A DNA stretch of 61,935 nucleotides, taken from Clostridia bacterium. Lineage in GTDB: Bacteria > Bacillota > Clostridia > Christensenellales > DUVY01. Each line of letters begins with the position of its first letter. Within the stretch, counting starts at the first letter, position 1. Position numbers and translations under genes: made by a program. The stretch spans positions 1 through 61,935 of the forward strand of contig BNZQ01000003.1 of the NCBI GenBank assembly GCA_026001225.1. The letters are read 5' to 3'. The notes beneath the pieces are model-generated. The model ran no database searches. It had not been told where the DNA came from and saw only the letters and a list, made by a program, of their open reading frames with translations. Positions 17,483 to 25,191 of the stretch are shown one piece after another.

Positions 17483-17944
17483 TTACGAATCTTCGTCCAA
17501 TCCGCTAAATTCGCAATTTAGCAAAACCTTTTGTTTTTTATGTTGCCAATCGTTCCGTTCATCGTTTGCATCTTCATCTTTTAAGAAATAATCATATCTT
17601 TCTTGTAAAAATTGAGTGTCTGTTTTTACTTTCGGAACGGCATAAATGACGGAAAAAACCTCCGAGCCGCTTTTAGACGGATCATCATACAACTCAAAAC
17701 AATCAACCGAATCGATATAAATGTACTCGACCTTTTGTCCGTAAATATTGATATAAGCAACTTGCTGTTTTTTTACCGCGCGTTCTGCAAGTTCGTATGC
17801 GTGTTGATCCGATTGCGCTTTTACGACGAATACATTTTCCTCGTAGAATGAAGTATCCTCATGAAAATATTTATCCGTTTGTTCGGGTTTCCCCGTAATG
17901 ACAGCCCTCACAACCGTCTTGATCGCAAACCATTTCCACGCCAT
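17483..17944 (-). CDS. DUF4288-like small protein
   Basis: This 153-residue protein shows the pattern I associate with DUF4288: an N-terminal WFAIKTVVRAV, then SFYEENVFVVKAQSDQHAYELAERA, then YINIYGQKVEYIYIDSVDCFEL and EVFSVIYAV. The function of that family is unknown. The gene is AT-rich compared with its surroundings and pairs with the membrane-protein gene 54 nt upstream on the same strand, so both may have been acquired together. Such genes often travel with toxin or immunity loci, but no partner toxin is visible here. Confidence 0.6.
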   Translation of the reverse strand: MAWKWFAIKTVVRAVITGKPEQTDKYFHEDTSFYEENVFVVKAQSDQHAYELAERAVKKQQVAYINIYGQKVEYIYIDSVDCFELYDDPSKSGSEVFSVIYAVPKVKTDTQFLQERYDYFLKDEDANDERNDWQHKKQKVLLNCEFSGLDEDS

Positions 17945-17998
17945 GATCTATCTCCTTGAACAAATTATTACCCCTCACATAGCCGCCACTTTCATGGA

Positions 17999-18601
17999 TC
18001 ATTGCCGACGGATAGGGCAAACACTTTTTTCCTTTGCCCGACTTTTTAATAATAGTATCAATACTAAAACGAACAAAATCGGAAAGCAAATCATAAGCGC
18101 AAGACTGATATATTTAACAATTCGTATCGCTGTCACCTTATTTCTTTGAGCCGCAAGCGAATCATAACCCCCCTCTTTAAAATAAGTATCCTCGACCGTA
18201 TCGGCTATGCAATGGTTACTATTCGGGTCGATTATAAGACCCCAATCCCTACCTATATAGCTGTTTATCCAATCTTCCGTCATGCTTTCTTCCTTTAATG
18301 AGCAGGATCGAAAATCCATTTCATATACGATACCGCTTTCTGCAATATGCTTTACTGTTATTGATAGATAATAGTTCTCTCTACTTGTGCTTGTTCCGCC
18401 AAAAAACGCTTTCCGCGCCTCTACGACTTTACCGACGACATGCTCGCCGTTTTCGGCCAGTTCGACATCTTTTACGGCGTTTGGATACGTGGCGGTTGTA
18501 GCAAAAAATACGCCGAGAAACAATGCGGAGAATATTCCAAAGACAATCAACAGCTGTCCCTTTCCGCTTAGTACTTTCTTTGTTTTCACCGAGCCATCCA
18601 T
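17999..18601 (-). CDS. Two-pass membrane protein with an extracytoplasmic beta-rich domain (DUF3592-like)
   Basis: The 200-residue protein has a transmembrane segment at about 15-36 (QLLIVFGIFSALFLGVFFATTA) and another at about 162-186 (YISLALMICFPILFVLVLILLL), with roughly 125 residues between them. The middle part has the feel of DUF3592 proteins: GEHVVGKVVEARKAFFGG, NYYLSITVKH, VYEMDFRSCS, GRDWGLIIDPNS. That family is of unknown function. It is AT-rich and sits directly upstream of the DUF4288-like gene on the same strand. Confidence 0.5.
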   Translation of the reverse strand: MDGSVKTKKVLSGKGQLLIVFGIFSALFLGVFFATTATYPNAVKDVELAENGEHVVGKVVEARKAFFGGTSTSRENYYLSITVKHIAESGIVYEMDFRSCSLKEESMTEDWINSYIGRDWGLIIDPNSNHCIADTVEDTYFKEGGYDSLAAQRNKVTAIRIVKYISLALMICFPILFVLVLILLLKSRAKEKSVCPIRRQ

Positions 18602-18743
18602 ACTATATGAACCTTTTTGCCGCCTGCAGTATGTCTAAATAAGGATTTGTATATATTTGCGCCGATCTATTGTCCGTCAATGAATACAGAATAGCTAAAT
18701 TATCGTCAATATCTTGTCCTCGTAAAGTTTTTTGAAAAGGGGC

Positions 18744-18782
18744 GCGGGGGAAAACCTTTTTTACAAAAAAGTTTTCCCCCGC
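18744..18782. repeat. GCGGGGGAAAAC-type hairpin downstream of proA
   Basis: A long stem (GCGGGGGAAAAC with GTTTTCCCCCGC, plus A/T pairs) with the family's flanking AAGTTTTTTGAAAAG lies about 30 nt after the proA stop codon. It could act as a proA terminator. Confidence 0.6.
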
Positions 18783-18812
18783 GAAAGTTTATCCTCGCTT
18801 TCCCGTAAAATT

Positions 18813-20084
18813 TTACCTCACCTGCCCCGTGCCGACAATCCGATACTTATACGAGGTCAGTTCGCGCAGACCCACGGGGCCGCGGGCGTGGAGTTTTTGG
18901 GTGGAAATGCCGATCTCCGCGCCGAAGCCGAACTCGCCGCCGTCGGTGAAACGCGTCGAAGCGTTCACATAAACCGCCGCCGAATCCACGCCGTTCAAAA
19001 ACAGCTCCGCCGCCCTGTCGTCCGCCGTGATGATCGCGTCGCTGTGGTGCGTGCCGTGGCGGTTGATATGCCGGATTGCGTCGGCGGTGTCTTTCACGAT
19101 CTTTACATTGATGATGAAGTCGTTGTACTCGGTTTCAAAGTCGCTTTCCGCCGCGGCGGTTATCAGCCCGCGCTCCCGGTCCGACAGCGGGCAGGCCGCC
19201 GCCCGACTTAACGTTTCAGGACAAGCATGGATCGCGACGTTGCTATGGATCAAGCTCCCGATCAGGGTCGCGAACGTTTCTTTGGGCGCGCCCGCGTCGA
19301 GCAACAAGGTTTCCGCCGAATTGCATACCGACGGGCGGCTGCATTTGGCGTTGATTAAAACCGCTTCGGCCGTTTTAAGGTCGGCGGTCTTTTCGACGAA
19401 CACGTGACAGACGCCCGCGCCCGTTTCGATGACCGGCACGGTGGAATTTTGCACGACGTTTTGAATCAGAGCCGCGCCGCCCCGCGGAATCATCGCGTCC
19501 AAATACTTGTTTTGCGTCATGAAGAAATCCGCGCCCCCGCGGGTCACGTCGTCGATCAGCTGGATAAAGTCCGCGTCATAGCTCGCCGCTGTCAGCGCGC
19601 CCTTTACGGCGGCTACAATCGCAAGATTAGATTTATAAGCGTCCCGAGAGCCGCGCAAAACCGCGCAATTCCCGCTCTTTAAACACAGCGCGATACAGTC
19701 GGCGGTGACGTTGGGCCGCGCCTCGTAGATGATTCCGATCACCCCGAGCGGCACGGAACGCTTTTCGATTTTCAGACCGGATTGGACGGTGAATTTGTCC
19801 AACGTGATTCCCACCGGATCGGGCAAACCGATCACGGCGCGGACGCCCGCCGCCATGTCCCCGATCCTTTTCGCGGTCAGGGTCAGCCGGTCGATAAAGC
19901 CCGTCGGTTTGCCCTTGGCGAGAGCAATGTCCTCGGCGTTGGCTTTGAGAATTTTGTCCGTACTATCAATCAGCGCGGCCGCTATGATTTCAAGCATTGT
20001 GTTTTTTTGCGCGGTCGAAAGCGCCGCCATCGTAAACGCGGCGTCTTTTGCGGATTGGCATTTTTGGATGATATTTTCAAACAT
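18813..20084 (-). CDS. proA: Gamma-glutamyl phosphate reductase
   Basis: ProA reduces gamma-glutamyl phosphate to glutamate-5-semialdehyde with NADPH in proline synthesis. The 423-residue protein is of normal length. Motifs include the NADP-binding region VPLGVIGIIYEARPNVTADC and the catalytic cysteine in INAKCSRPSVCNSAETLL (PSVCN). The usual partner proB is not in the window. The start codon has only a weak GGGTAAAAAATC upstream, and a 23-bp inverted repeat of GGAAGAT heptamers lies immediately before it. Confidence 0.95.
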   Translation of the reverse strand: MFENIIQKCQSAKDAAFTMAALSTAQKNTMLEIIAAALIDSTDKILKANAEDIALAKGKPTGFIDRLTLTAKRIGDMAAGVRAVIGLPDPVGITLDKFTVQSGLKIEKRSVPLGVIGIIYEARPNVTADCIALCLKSGNCAVLRGSRDAYKSNLAIVAAVKGALTAASYDADFIQLIDDVTRGGADFFMTQNKYLDAMIPRGGAALIQNVVQNSTVPVIETGAGVCHVFVEKTADLKTAEAVLINAKCSRPSVCNSAETLLLDAGAPKETFATLIGSLIHSNVAIHACPETLSRAAACPLSDRERGLITAAAESDFETEYNDFIINVKIVKDTADAIRHINRHGTHHSDAIITADDRAAELFLNGVDSAAVYVNASTRFTDGGEFGFGAEIGISTQKLHARGPVGLRELTSYKYRIVGTGQVR

Positions 20085-20095
20085 GATTTTTTACC

Positions 20096-20276
20096 CGATG
20101 GAAGAGGGAAGATGGAAGATGGAAGATGGTCGGATAGAGTGCAGGGGGTAATGGAAGAGGGAAGATAGGATTTCAAAACGGCAAACCGAAGGCAGTTCGA
20201 AATGAACTCCGCGCGGAACGCGCGCCCGACCATCTTCCATCTTCCATCTTATTTACCTCTTCCATCTTCCATCTTT
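20096..20276. repeat. Inverted arrays of the GGAAGAT heptamer between yebC and proA
   Basis: Tandem copies of GGAAGAT or GGAAGAG at about 20099-20134 are the inverse of CTTCCAT copies at about 20229-20275. On the minus strand the two blocks give a 23-bp perfect stem (GATGGAAGATGG... with GTCGG at its inner end). The interior contains a further heptamer block and GC-rich palindromes (GCGCGCGTTCCGCGCGG). The whole 190-bp yebC-proA gap is this cassette. Confidence 0.65.
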
Positions 20277-21005
20277 TTATTCGTCGCTATTCACGTTGCT
20301 GTAAACGTTCTGCACGTCGTCCAGCTCTTCCAATTTCTCGATCAGCGTTTCATACCGCGCCGTGTCCTCCGGCGTCAGGTTGATGAAGTTTTGGGCGATA
20401 CGCTCTACGCCGCCGGACAGGATATTCATACCGCCCTTTTGCAGGGCTTCCCGCACCTGCTCCAAATCGTTCGGCGCGGTCAGGATTTCGTACACGTCGC
20501 CCGCGGGCGAGAAGTCGTCCGCTCCCGCGTCGAGCGCGAGCATCATCACGTTGTCGTCGTCGTCGTCCTTGCGTTTTTCGAGGATCAGCACGCCCTTGGT
20601 GTCGAACATGAAAGCCACGCAGCCCGTCGTTCCGAGCGATCCGCCGTATTTATCGAACAGGTGGCGCACGTCGCTGACCGTGCGGTTGCGGTTGTCGGTC
20701 AAGGTTTCCACGATGACCGCGCTGCCCGCCGGCCCGTAGCCCTCGTATACGACGGTTTCATAGTTGATCGTCCCCAGCTCGCCCGACGCTTTTTTGATGC
20801 TGCGCTGAATGTTGTCGTTGGGGATATTGGCCGCTTTCGCCTTGGCGATCACGTCGCGCAAACGCGAGTTGGAATCGGAATCCGCCCCGCCGATCTTCAC
20901 CGCCACGGCCAGCTCGCGGCCGATCTTGGTAAAGGACGCCGCTTTCGCCGCGTCGGCCTTGCCCTTGGTTCTCTTGATATTGTTCCATTTGGAATGTCCC
21001 GACAT
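20277..21005 (-). CDS. yebC: YebC/PmpR-family protein (TACO1-like)
   Basis: The 242-residue protein begins MSGHSKWNNIKRTKGKADAAKAASFTKIGREL, the unmistakable N-terminus of the YebC family, whose members act as transcription regulators or, in recent work, assist translation of proline-rich stretches. The frame stays open 45 codons upstream, to a GTG at 21140, but those codons are the palindromic element 21014-21136. The ribosome site AAAAGGAG (21140-21147) is on the far side of that element from the ATG. Either the hairpin brings the two together (11 nt once the hairpin is left out) or a 45-residue element-encoded extension is made; I favour the former. Confidence 0.94.
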   Translation of the reverse strand: MSGHSKWNNIKRTKGKADAAKAASFTKIGRELAVAVKIGGADSDSNSRLRDVIAKAKAANIPNDNIQRSIKKASGELGTINYETVVYEGYGPAGSAVIVETLTDNRNRTVSDVRHLFDKYGGSLGTTGCVAFMFDTKGVLILEKRKDDDDDNVMMLALDAGADDFSPAGDVYEILTAPNDLEQVREALQKGGMNILSGGVERIAQNFINLTPEDTARYETLIEKLEELDDVQNVYSNVNSDE

Positions 21006-21013
21006 ACTGTTGC

Positions 21014-21136
21014 GTCGGCACATATCGGGCGTGATACGGGCTACGCTTATCAAGTCGGCTCGGTCATGTATGTCTGTATACACTCCCTCGCCGACATTGA
21101 TAACTGTCGCCCGTCCGACGCCCAATCTATGCCGAC
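21014..21136. repeat. Palindromic element 4, between the yebC ribosome site and start codon
   Basis: GTCGGCA (21014-21020) pairs with TGCCGAC (21130-21136). Read on the minus strand, inner stems follow: TTATCAA with TTGATAA, GTCGGC with GCCGAC, and TGTAT with ATACA. Between the last two stems the strands are GAGGGAG and CATGACCGAG, the family signature. The element shares long stretches with the short form at 15839-15893. Confidence 0.7.
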
Positions 21137-21180
21137 TCACTCCTTTTAAAGTTTCGTTTCTTTCGCCGATTGATCGTTGT

Positions 21181-21987
21181 TTATTGACTTAAAGCGTACA
21201 TAAAAATCGACCCGGCCACGGCGGCGTTCAGGCTTTCGATCCCTTCGGTTCTGATCGCCAGAACGGAATCGGCCGCCGCCCGGACTTCTTTGGATATGCC
21301 CCGCGCTTCCCCGCCGACCGCGACCGCGACCGGCCCCGTTCTTTTATACGCCTTTAAATCCGCGCCGTTCATGTCGGCCGCGACCAAAACGACGCCTTGC
21401 CGCTTCAATTCGTTTAAAATCTCATAAGGAGACGATTCTTCACTTCGTTCGGAATGACAAGGTATTGCGGAATGACCGAGCATCACATGCAGGTTAATAT
21501 GAAAAATCGCGCTCATCGAGGAACGGACGGCTTTCGGGCCGTAAGCGTCGGCGCAGTCGATCAAATATACGTCGGCAAAGCCGAAGCCCGCCGCCGAACG
21601 GATCAGCGTCCCGAGGTTGCCGGGATCGCGCACGCCGTCCAAAATCAGCGCGTCGCCGCCGCCGTAGGGTCTTTCGGTCGTCGGAACGCGCGCCGCCGCG
21701 ACGATTCCTTGCGGGGTCACGGTGCCGCATAGCTTCGGAAACAGGGTATCCGCGACTTGAAAGAACGCGCACGCTGGTTCTTTCAAAGAAATCTCCGAAA
21801 CGAGCTCGGAAAATTTACTTTCCCCGCCCCCGCGGATAAAGACGGCTTCCAATTCCGCGCCGGCCCGGACCGCGTCGGCAATCAACCGCTCGCCCTCCAA
21901 TAAAAAGAGCCCTTGCGCAACCCGTTCCCGGCCGTCTTTTAACGCGGCGTATTTTTTGACCGTAGCGTTGTCCTTTCCCGTTAGCAT
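21181..21987 (-). CDS. SpoU/TrmH-family RNA 2'-O-methyltransferase with a repeat-derived insertion
   Basis: The 268-residue protein has an N-terminal substrate-binding domain (NATVKKYAALKDGRERVAQGLFLLEGERLI) and the C-terminal SPOUT knot with its three motifs: LILDGVRDPGNLGTLIRSAAGFG, VAVGGEARGISKE and IRTEGIESLNAAVAGSIFMYAL. It should methylate a ribose in rRNA or tRNA using S-adenosylmethionine. Between motifs 1 and 2 it carries GHSAIPCHSERSEESSPYEI, the typical translation of a dispersed DNA repeat, inserted in frame at about residues 171-190. The protein may still fold because this lies on a surface loop of the knot domain. It is upstream of yebC and downstream of the infC operon. Confidence 0.87.
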   Translation of the reverse strand: MLTGKDNATVKKYAALKDGRERVAQGLFLLEGERLIADAVRAGAELEAVFIRGGGESKFSELVSEISLKEPACAFFQVADTLFPKLCGTVTPQGIVAAARVPTTERPYGGGDALILDGVRDPGNLGTLIRSAAGFGFADVYLIDCADAYGPKAVRSSMSAIFHINLHVMLGHSAIPCHSERSEESSPYEILNELKRQGVVLVAADMNGADLKAYKRTGPVAVAVGGEARGISKEVRAAADSVLAIRTEGIESLNAAVAGSIFMYALSQ

Positions 21988-22007
21988 ATGCGTTCGTTTA
22001 AACCGTT

Positions 22008-22147
22008 AATTTGAATGATAACGGCGCGGACGCGAGCAAGACAAGGCATACAAAAATTTTTGAAAGGAGCGTATAACGACATACGCGACTAAAAAAAATT
22101 TGCATAACGCCGTATTGCGAAGCGTATCCGACGTTATCATTCAAATT
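22008..22147. repeat. Palindromic element 2 over the rplT stop codon
   Basis: A 16-bp perfect inverted repeat (AATTTGAATGATAACG, 22008-22023, with 22132-22147) encloses a second AT-rich stem and a terminal hairpin (GTAT 22071-22074 with ATAC 22081-22084). The loop strand is GAAAGGAGC, as in the other elements, and ACAAGG and GTATTGCGAAG are shared with element 1. The right arm contains the final codon and TGA of rplT. Confidence 0.65.
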
Positions 22148-22494
22148 TGGCTCGCCGCCGCTTTTTCCGCCAACGCCTTAAACGCGGCGTTGTCGCTCAC
22201 GGCGATATCCGACAAGACCTTGCGATCCAGACTGACGCCCGATTTTCTAAGGCCGTACATGAATTTGGAATACGACAACCCGTTCAAACGGGCGGCGGCG
22301 TTGATACGCGCGATCCATAATTTACGGAAATCGCGTTTCTTCCTGCGCCGTCCGATAAAGGCGTACATGCCCGACTTCATCACGGCCTGCCGCGCGATCC
22401 GGTATAATTTGGATTTGCTGCCCCAATATCCTTTGGCTAATTTTAATATCTTTCTGCGTTTTTTGACGCCGTTTACTGCTCTTTTGATACGCAT
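22141..22494 (-). CDS. rplT: 50S ribosomal protein L20
   Basis: L20 binds 23S rRNA early in large-subunit assembly and in Firmicutes also represses its own operon by binding the leader. The 117-residue protein has the family pattern [25 protein letters not shown] and [23 protein letters not shown]. The last residues SQI and the stop codon are inside a palindromic element arm. It is the last gene of infC-rpmI-rplT, 15 nt after rpmI. Confidence 0.98.
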   Translation of the reverse strand: MRIKRAVNGVKKRRKILKLAKGYWGSKSKLYRIARQAVMKSGMYAFIGRRRKKRDFRKLWIARINAAARLNGLSYSKFMYGLRKSGVSLDRKVLSDIAVSDNAAFKALAEKAAASQI

Positions 22495-22509
22495 AATTTC
22501 AATCTCCTC

Positions 22510-22701
22510 TTAATGAATCAGTTGTTTGACGGTAGCGGCCTGCGCGCCCTCCAAATAAGCGGTCTTGCGGAGGTTGCGTTTGGTCTTTCTGCTCTTCTTG
22601 GTCAGAATGTGATTTTTGCCCTTTTGCGCGCGCTTAACGTTGCCCTTCGGGCTGATCATGAAGCGTTTCTTCGCGCCGCTGTGGCTTTTCATTTTTGGCA
22701 T
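22510..22701 (-). CDS. rpmI: 50S ribosomal protein L35
   Basis: The 63-residue basic protein begins [14 protein letters not shown] and has [16 protein letters not shown], the L35 pattern. It is the middle gene of the conserved infC-rpmI-rplT operon, with a ribosome site AAGAGGAG upstream and 31 nt from infC. Confidence 0.98.
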   Translation of the reverse strand: MPKMKSHSGAKKRFMISPKGNVKRAQKGKNHILTKKSRKTKRNLRKTAYLEGAQAATVKQLIH

Positions 22702-22732
22702 GATTGTTCTCCTCTTAAATAAATATCAGTTT

Positions 22733-23266
22733 TCACTTTTCAGTTACCGTTTTGCTCTTTTTCGGCACCAAAATCATCAATATATTGCGCCCTTCCCGCG
22801 TCGGTTTTTTATCGACAACGCCCACGTCCTGCACGCACGCGAAGAAGCGGTTCATGACATCCTCGCCCATTTCGGGATGCGCCTGTTGGCGGCCCTTCAT
22901 GCGAATCGACACCTTGACCTTGTCACCCTCCGCCAAAAAGCGGCCGACGTGCTTCGCCTTGGTTTCAAGGTCGTGCTGCTCGATGGTCATCGACAGCTGC
23001 ATCTCCTTCATATCGGCCGTGTGCTGATTTTTCCGCGCTTCCTTTTGCTTCTTGGACAGATCGAATTTGTACTTGCCGTAATCCATCAACTTGCAAACGG
23101 GCGGCACGGCTTGCGGAGCAACCTTGACGAGGTCAAGCCCCTTTTCTTCCGCGAGGCGGTTCGCGTCGAACGCGCTCATAATGCCGTAAATCTCGCCGGT
23201 CGCGTCGTCGATCACGCGCACCTGCCGGTCGCGGATACGGTTGTTTACTTCGTGTAAATCCTTAAT
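22733..23266 (-). CDS. infC: Translation initiation factor IF-3 (AUU start codon)
   Basis: IF-3 binds the 30S subunit and checks start-codon and initiator-tRNA pairing. Starting at an ATT at 23266 the protein is 177 residues, the usual length, and begins with KDLHEVNNRIRDRQVRVIDD. The C-terminal half has KVSIRMKGRQQAHPEMGEDVMNRF. An excellent ribosome site AGGAGGA (23275-23281) sits 8 nt before the ATT. The ATG at 23338 opens the same frame but lies inside the leader hairpin and adds 24 residues foreign to the family. A non-AUG start in infC is known in many bacteria and allows IF-3 to limit its own synthesis. Confidence 0.94.
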   Translation of the reverse strand: MKDLHEVNNRIRDRQVRVIDDATGEIYGIMSAFDANRLAEEKGLDLVKVAPQAVPPVCKLMDYGKYKFDLSKKQKEARKNQHTADMKEMQLSMTIEQHDLETKAKHVGRFLAEGDKVKVSIRMKGRQQAHPEMGEDVMNRFFACVQDVGVVDKKPTREGRNILMILVPKKSKTVTEK

Positions 23267-23296
23267 AGCTATGTTCCTCCTATTATAATTGAAAAG

Positions 23297-23322
23297 CGGA
23301 TGTTCAATGATGAAACATCCGC
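23297..23322 (-). promoter_or_regulatory. Leader hairpin of the infC-rpmI-rplT operon
   Basis: GCGGATGTT and AACATCCGC pair around a short loop, followed on the minus strand by TTTTC, like an attenuator. It lies between the promoter and the infC ribosome site. L20 leaders in Firmicutes occupy this position, but I cannot show the L20-binding consensus here. Confidence 0.5.
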
Positions 23323-23445
23323 ATAACTTAATTCGCAAGCGAAAAGCATAAAATGACGCTCTGCGCTTGAAAACTCGAAGTTCTTAACGCGTGCAAAACA
23401 AAATTCGCACGGTGAGAAGCGGACGCTTCTTCTTTCTATGACGGT

Positions 23446-23475
23446 ATTCTATCACAAGACCGACGGGCTTGTCAA
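23446..23475 (-). promoter_or_regulatory. Promoter of the infC operon
   Basis: TTGACA (23475-23470) and TAGAAT (23451-23446) are 18 bp apart on the minus strand, leaving a leader of about 170 nt before the infC start. Confidence 0.75.
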
Positions 23476-24233
23476 GCGATTTGCCGCCCTTTTCCCACTT
23501 TCACCGTTTTGCGCCGATCGGATAGCCAAAACGGAAGCGTTTCGAGCGCGGAAACGGCGGCAACCAACAGCACGGCGGGCCACAAGTACAGAAAATCCAC
23601 GTCGGTCCATCCGCGCATCATCTCGATGACGCCGTTGCCGGGCAAGCCGAACGTATAGAAATAATTCGCGTTCGGTTCCAAACCCGTCCAACGGAAGATG
23701 TAATTGACCAAGAACATGAACGCGGCCAAACAAAACATGATCACGACCACCCACGGGAGGTCTTTAAAACGCGGCCGATACAATTTCAGCGTGCACATGG
23801 AGACGCCCACGACGACGATCAACAAATGCGTGCCGTAAAAACCGACGCAGCGGCCGGCGAACACGCTGATCCCCAAGAAAGCGGGGTCGGGCGCGGCCAA
23901 CGCCAAAAACGCGCCGAGCGGCCCCGCGTAAAAGCAATAAGCCAAAAGCTGCCGCTTTTTGGTCAGGATGCCGACGATATAGACGAACATGGTGATATTG
24001 CAGAACTGCAAGGGTAACTCCGTCCACCACGTGAAACCGGAAAAGGTCGGATCGCGGGACAAGATGATCTTATAGACCATAAAGAATACGATATTGCAAA
24101 CGCAAACGCCGACGAGGATAAGTTCCTTCTTCCTCTGCGGAAACTGACGGAGAACCGCCCAAAATACGACGCACAGCGCGGCCGTCAGCAGCAGCACGCC
24201 GATATGTACGAGGTTAAACGTTTCAATGATCAT
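23472..24233 (-). CDS. YwaF/TMEM164-like integral membrane protein
   Basis: Starting at ATG 24233 (GAGGGAG upstream) the 253-residue protein has six to seven hydrophobic segments. The conserved parts fit the YwaF (TIGR02206) family: WTELPLQFCNITMFVYIVGI, RCVGFYGTHLLIVVVGVSM, and FMFLVNYIFRWTGLEPNANYFYTFGLPGN. Members are unassigned bacterial relatives of the eukaryotic TMEM164 acyltransferase, so a lipid-related role is possible. Its start overlaps the end of the PAP2-like gene by 11 nt, implying translational coupling. The frame reported further upstream (to 24311) would only lengthen that overlap. Confidence 0.75.
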   Translation of the reverse strand: MIIETFNLVHIGVLLLTAALCVVFWAVLRQFPQRKKELILVGVCVCNIVFFMVYKIILSRDPTFSGFTWWTELPLQFCNITMFVYIVGILTKKRQLLAYCFYAGPLGAFLALAAPDPAFLGISVFAGRCVGFYGTHLLIVVVGVSMCTLKLYRPRFKDLPWVVVIMFCLAAFMFLVNYIFRWTGLEPNANYFYTFGLPGNGVIEMMRGWTDVDFLYLWPAVLLVAAVSALETLPFWLSDRRKTVKVGKGRQIA

Positions 24234-25011
24234 TTTCTTTTTCTCCCTCGCCGTCACCTGCCGTGCGTGGTGCTTGCGCGCAATCCCCGACGGCTTGCTC
24301 TCTATTGTCAACGGTCGATTTTCTTCCCAACCTCGCCGCCTTGCCGTTCAGCATCTCGAAGAACCGCTCGAACGGCCGGACGAGCACGGGAAACCGTCCG
24401 GTCAGAAACCAAAACAATTCGGCCAAAAATACCCCGGCGATCGCGTCCACGATATAATGCTGTTTAATGAACTGCGTGGACAAGAGGACCAGAACCGCCA
24501 TAACGCACGACGAGATTTGCAGCCACGGGCGGACGTCCTTCCGCCCCCGCACCATGCAAAAGCACAGCCAGCTCATGAGGACATGTATACTGGGGAATAA
24601 ATTGGTCGGCGTGTCGAAGGAATAAATGACGCCGATCAGCCATTCTCCGAATTTGGTCGTGTCCAACTCGGGCTGCACGATCGTAGTCGGCAAAACCAGA
24701 AAAATCGTCAAGCACACGGCGTATTGAAAGAACAGGCAGGTTATAAAGCGATAATAGTTTTTCTTTCCGGTGTTGCCCCCCGCCGTCAGCGTAAAAAACC
24801 AATAGGGGAAGCTCAAAATATAGAACACGGCGAAAAAGCCGATCACGGGTACGGCGCGGTCGAACGCCAATGTAAAGTCGTAATGAAAGCGCCCGTCCGC
24901 CAGCTTGCTCCCAAAATAGATGATCTCCTGCGTTAGAAGACAGGCGACCGTCGGGATCAACGTATACAGCGGAAATAGCTTTAAGATTTTGCGCGGTTTT
25001 TCTTCTTCCAT
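24223..25011 (-). CDS. PAP2-like membrane phosphatase/phosphotransferase
   Basis: The protein (about 262 residues from ATG 25011; an in-frame GTG is at 25026) has six predicted membrane segments and the PAP2 active-site pattern in the form FPSIHVLMSW (motif 2, with S-x-H) and STQFIKQHYIVDAIAGV (motif 3, H-x-x-x-D). This is the inositolphosphotransferase-like branch of the superfamily, which handles phospholipid headgroups. The hydrophilic C-terminal tail (after about residue 225) is not conserved. Translation is coupled with the YwaF-like gene, suggesting both act on membrane lipids. Confidence 0.78.
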   Translation of the reverse strand: MEEEKPRKILKLFPLYTLIPTVACLLTQEIIYFGSKLADGRFHYDFTLAFDRAVPVIGFFAVFYILSFPYWFFTLTAGGNTGKKNYYRFITCLFFQYAVCLTIFLVLPTTIVQPELDTTKFGEWLIGVIYSFDTPTNLFPSIHVLMSWLCFCMVRGRKDVRPWLQISSCVMAVLVLLSTQFIKQHYIVDAIAGVFLAELFWFLTGRFPVLVRPFERFFEMLNGKAARLGRKSTVDNREQAVGDCAQAPRTAGDGEGEKENDH

Positions 25012-25040
25012 TGCGTCAAAGCCCACAACGGTGAATACTC

Positions 25041-25087
25041 TGCATTTTAACCGATTTGGTTAAAATGCAAACGGGGTACCCCGTTTG
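25041..25087. repeat. A/T hairpin plus GGTACC-centred palindrome
   Basis: GCATTTTAACC-GATTT-GGTTAAAATGC is followed immediately by AAACGGGGTACCCCGTTT. The same arrangement, a hairpin then the same palindrome, recurs at 52832-52876 with a different first hairpin. This is a two-copy dispersed element of unknown role. Confidence 0.6.
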
Positions 25088-25093
25088 GGGAAA

Positions 25094-25127
25094 TGAAAAA
25101 GCGCCGCTATGAATAGCGACGCCTTTT
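25094..25127 (-). terminator. Intrinsic terminator downstream of fucI
   Basis: On the minus strand AAAGGCGTCGCTA-TTCA-TAGCGGCGC is followed by TTTTT. It terminates fucI transcription about 65 nt after the stop codon. Confidence 0.7.
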
Positions 25128-25156
25128 ATGATACCTTATTTCGACAGCCTTGTCAA
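25128..25156 (-). promoter_or_regulatory. Promoter for the PAP2-like/YwaF-like pair, adjoining the fucI terminator
   Basis: TTGACA (25156-25151) and TATCAT (25133-25128) are 17 bp apart. The predicted start is near 25121, inside the 5' half of the fucI terminator hairpin, so initiation and termination share the same DNA. Confidence 0.5.
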
Positions 25157-25191
25157 GGATTTGTCATGAAATGACACAAAACGATTTACGG

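Noticed and set aside
21006..21140. N-terminal extension of YebC by 45 residues
   Set aside because: The codons are the palindromic element; the family starts at MSGHSKWN. I keep the alternative only as a finding to be tested.
24234..24311. Longer N-terminus of the YwaF-like protein
   Set aside because: It would overlap the PAP2-like gene by about 90 nt and the extra residues are simply that gene in another frame; the ATG at 24233 has a ribosome site.
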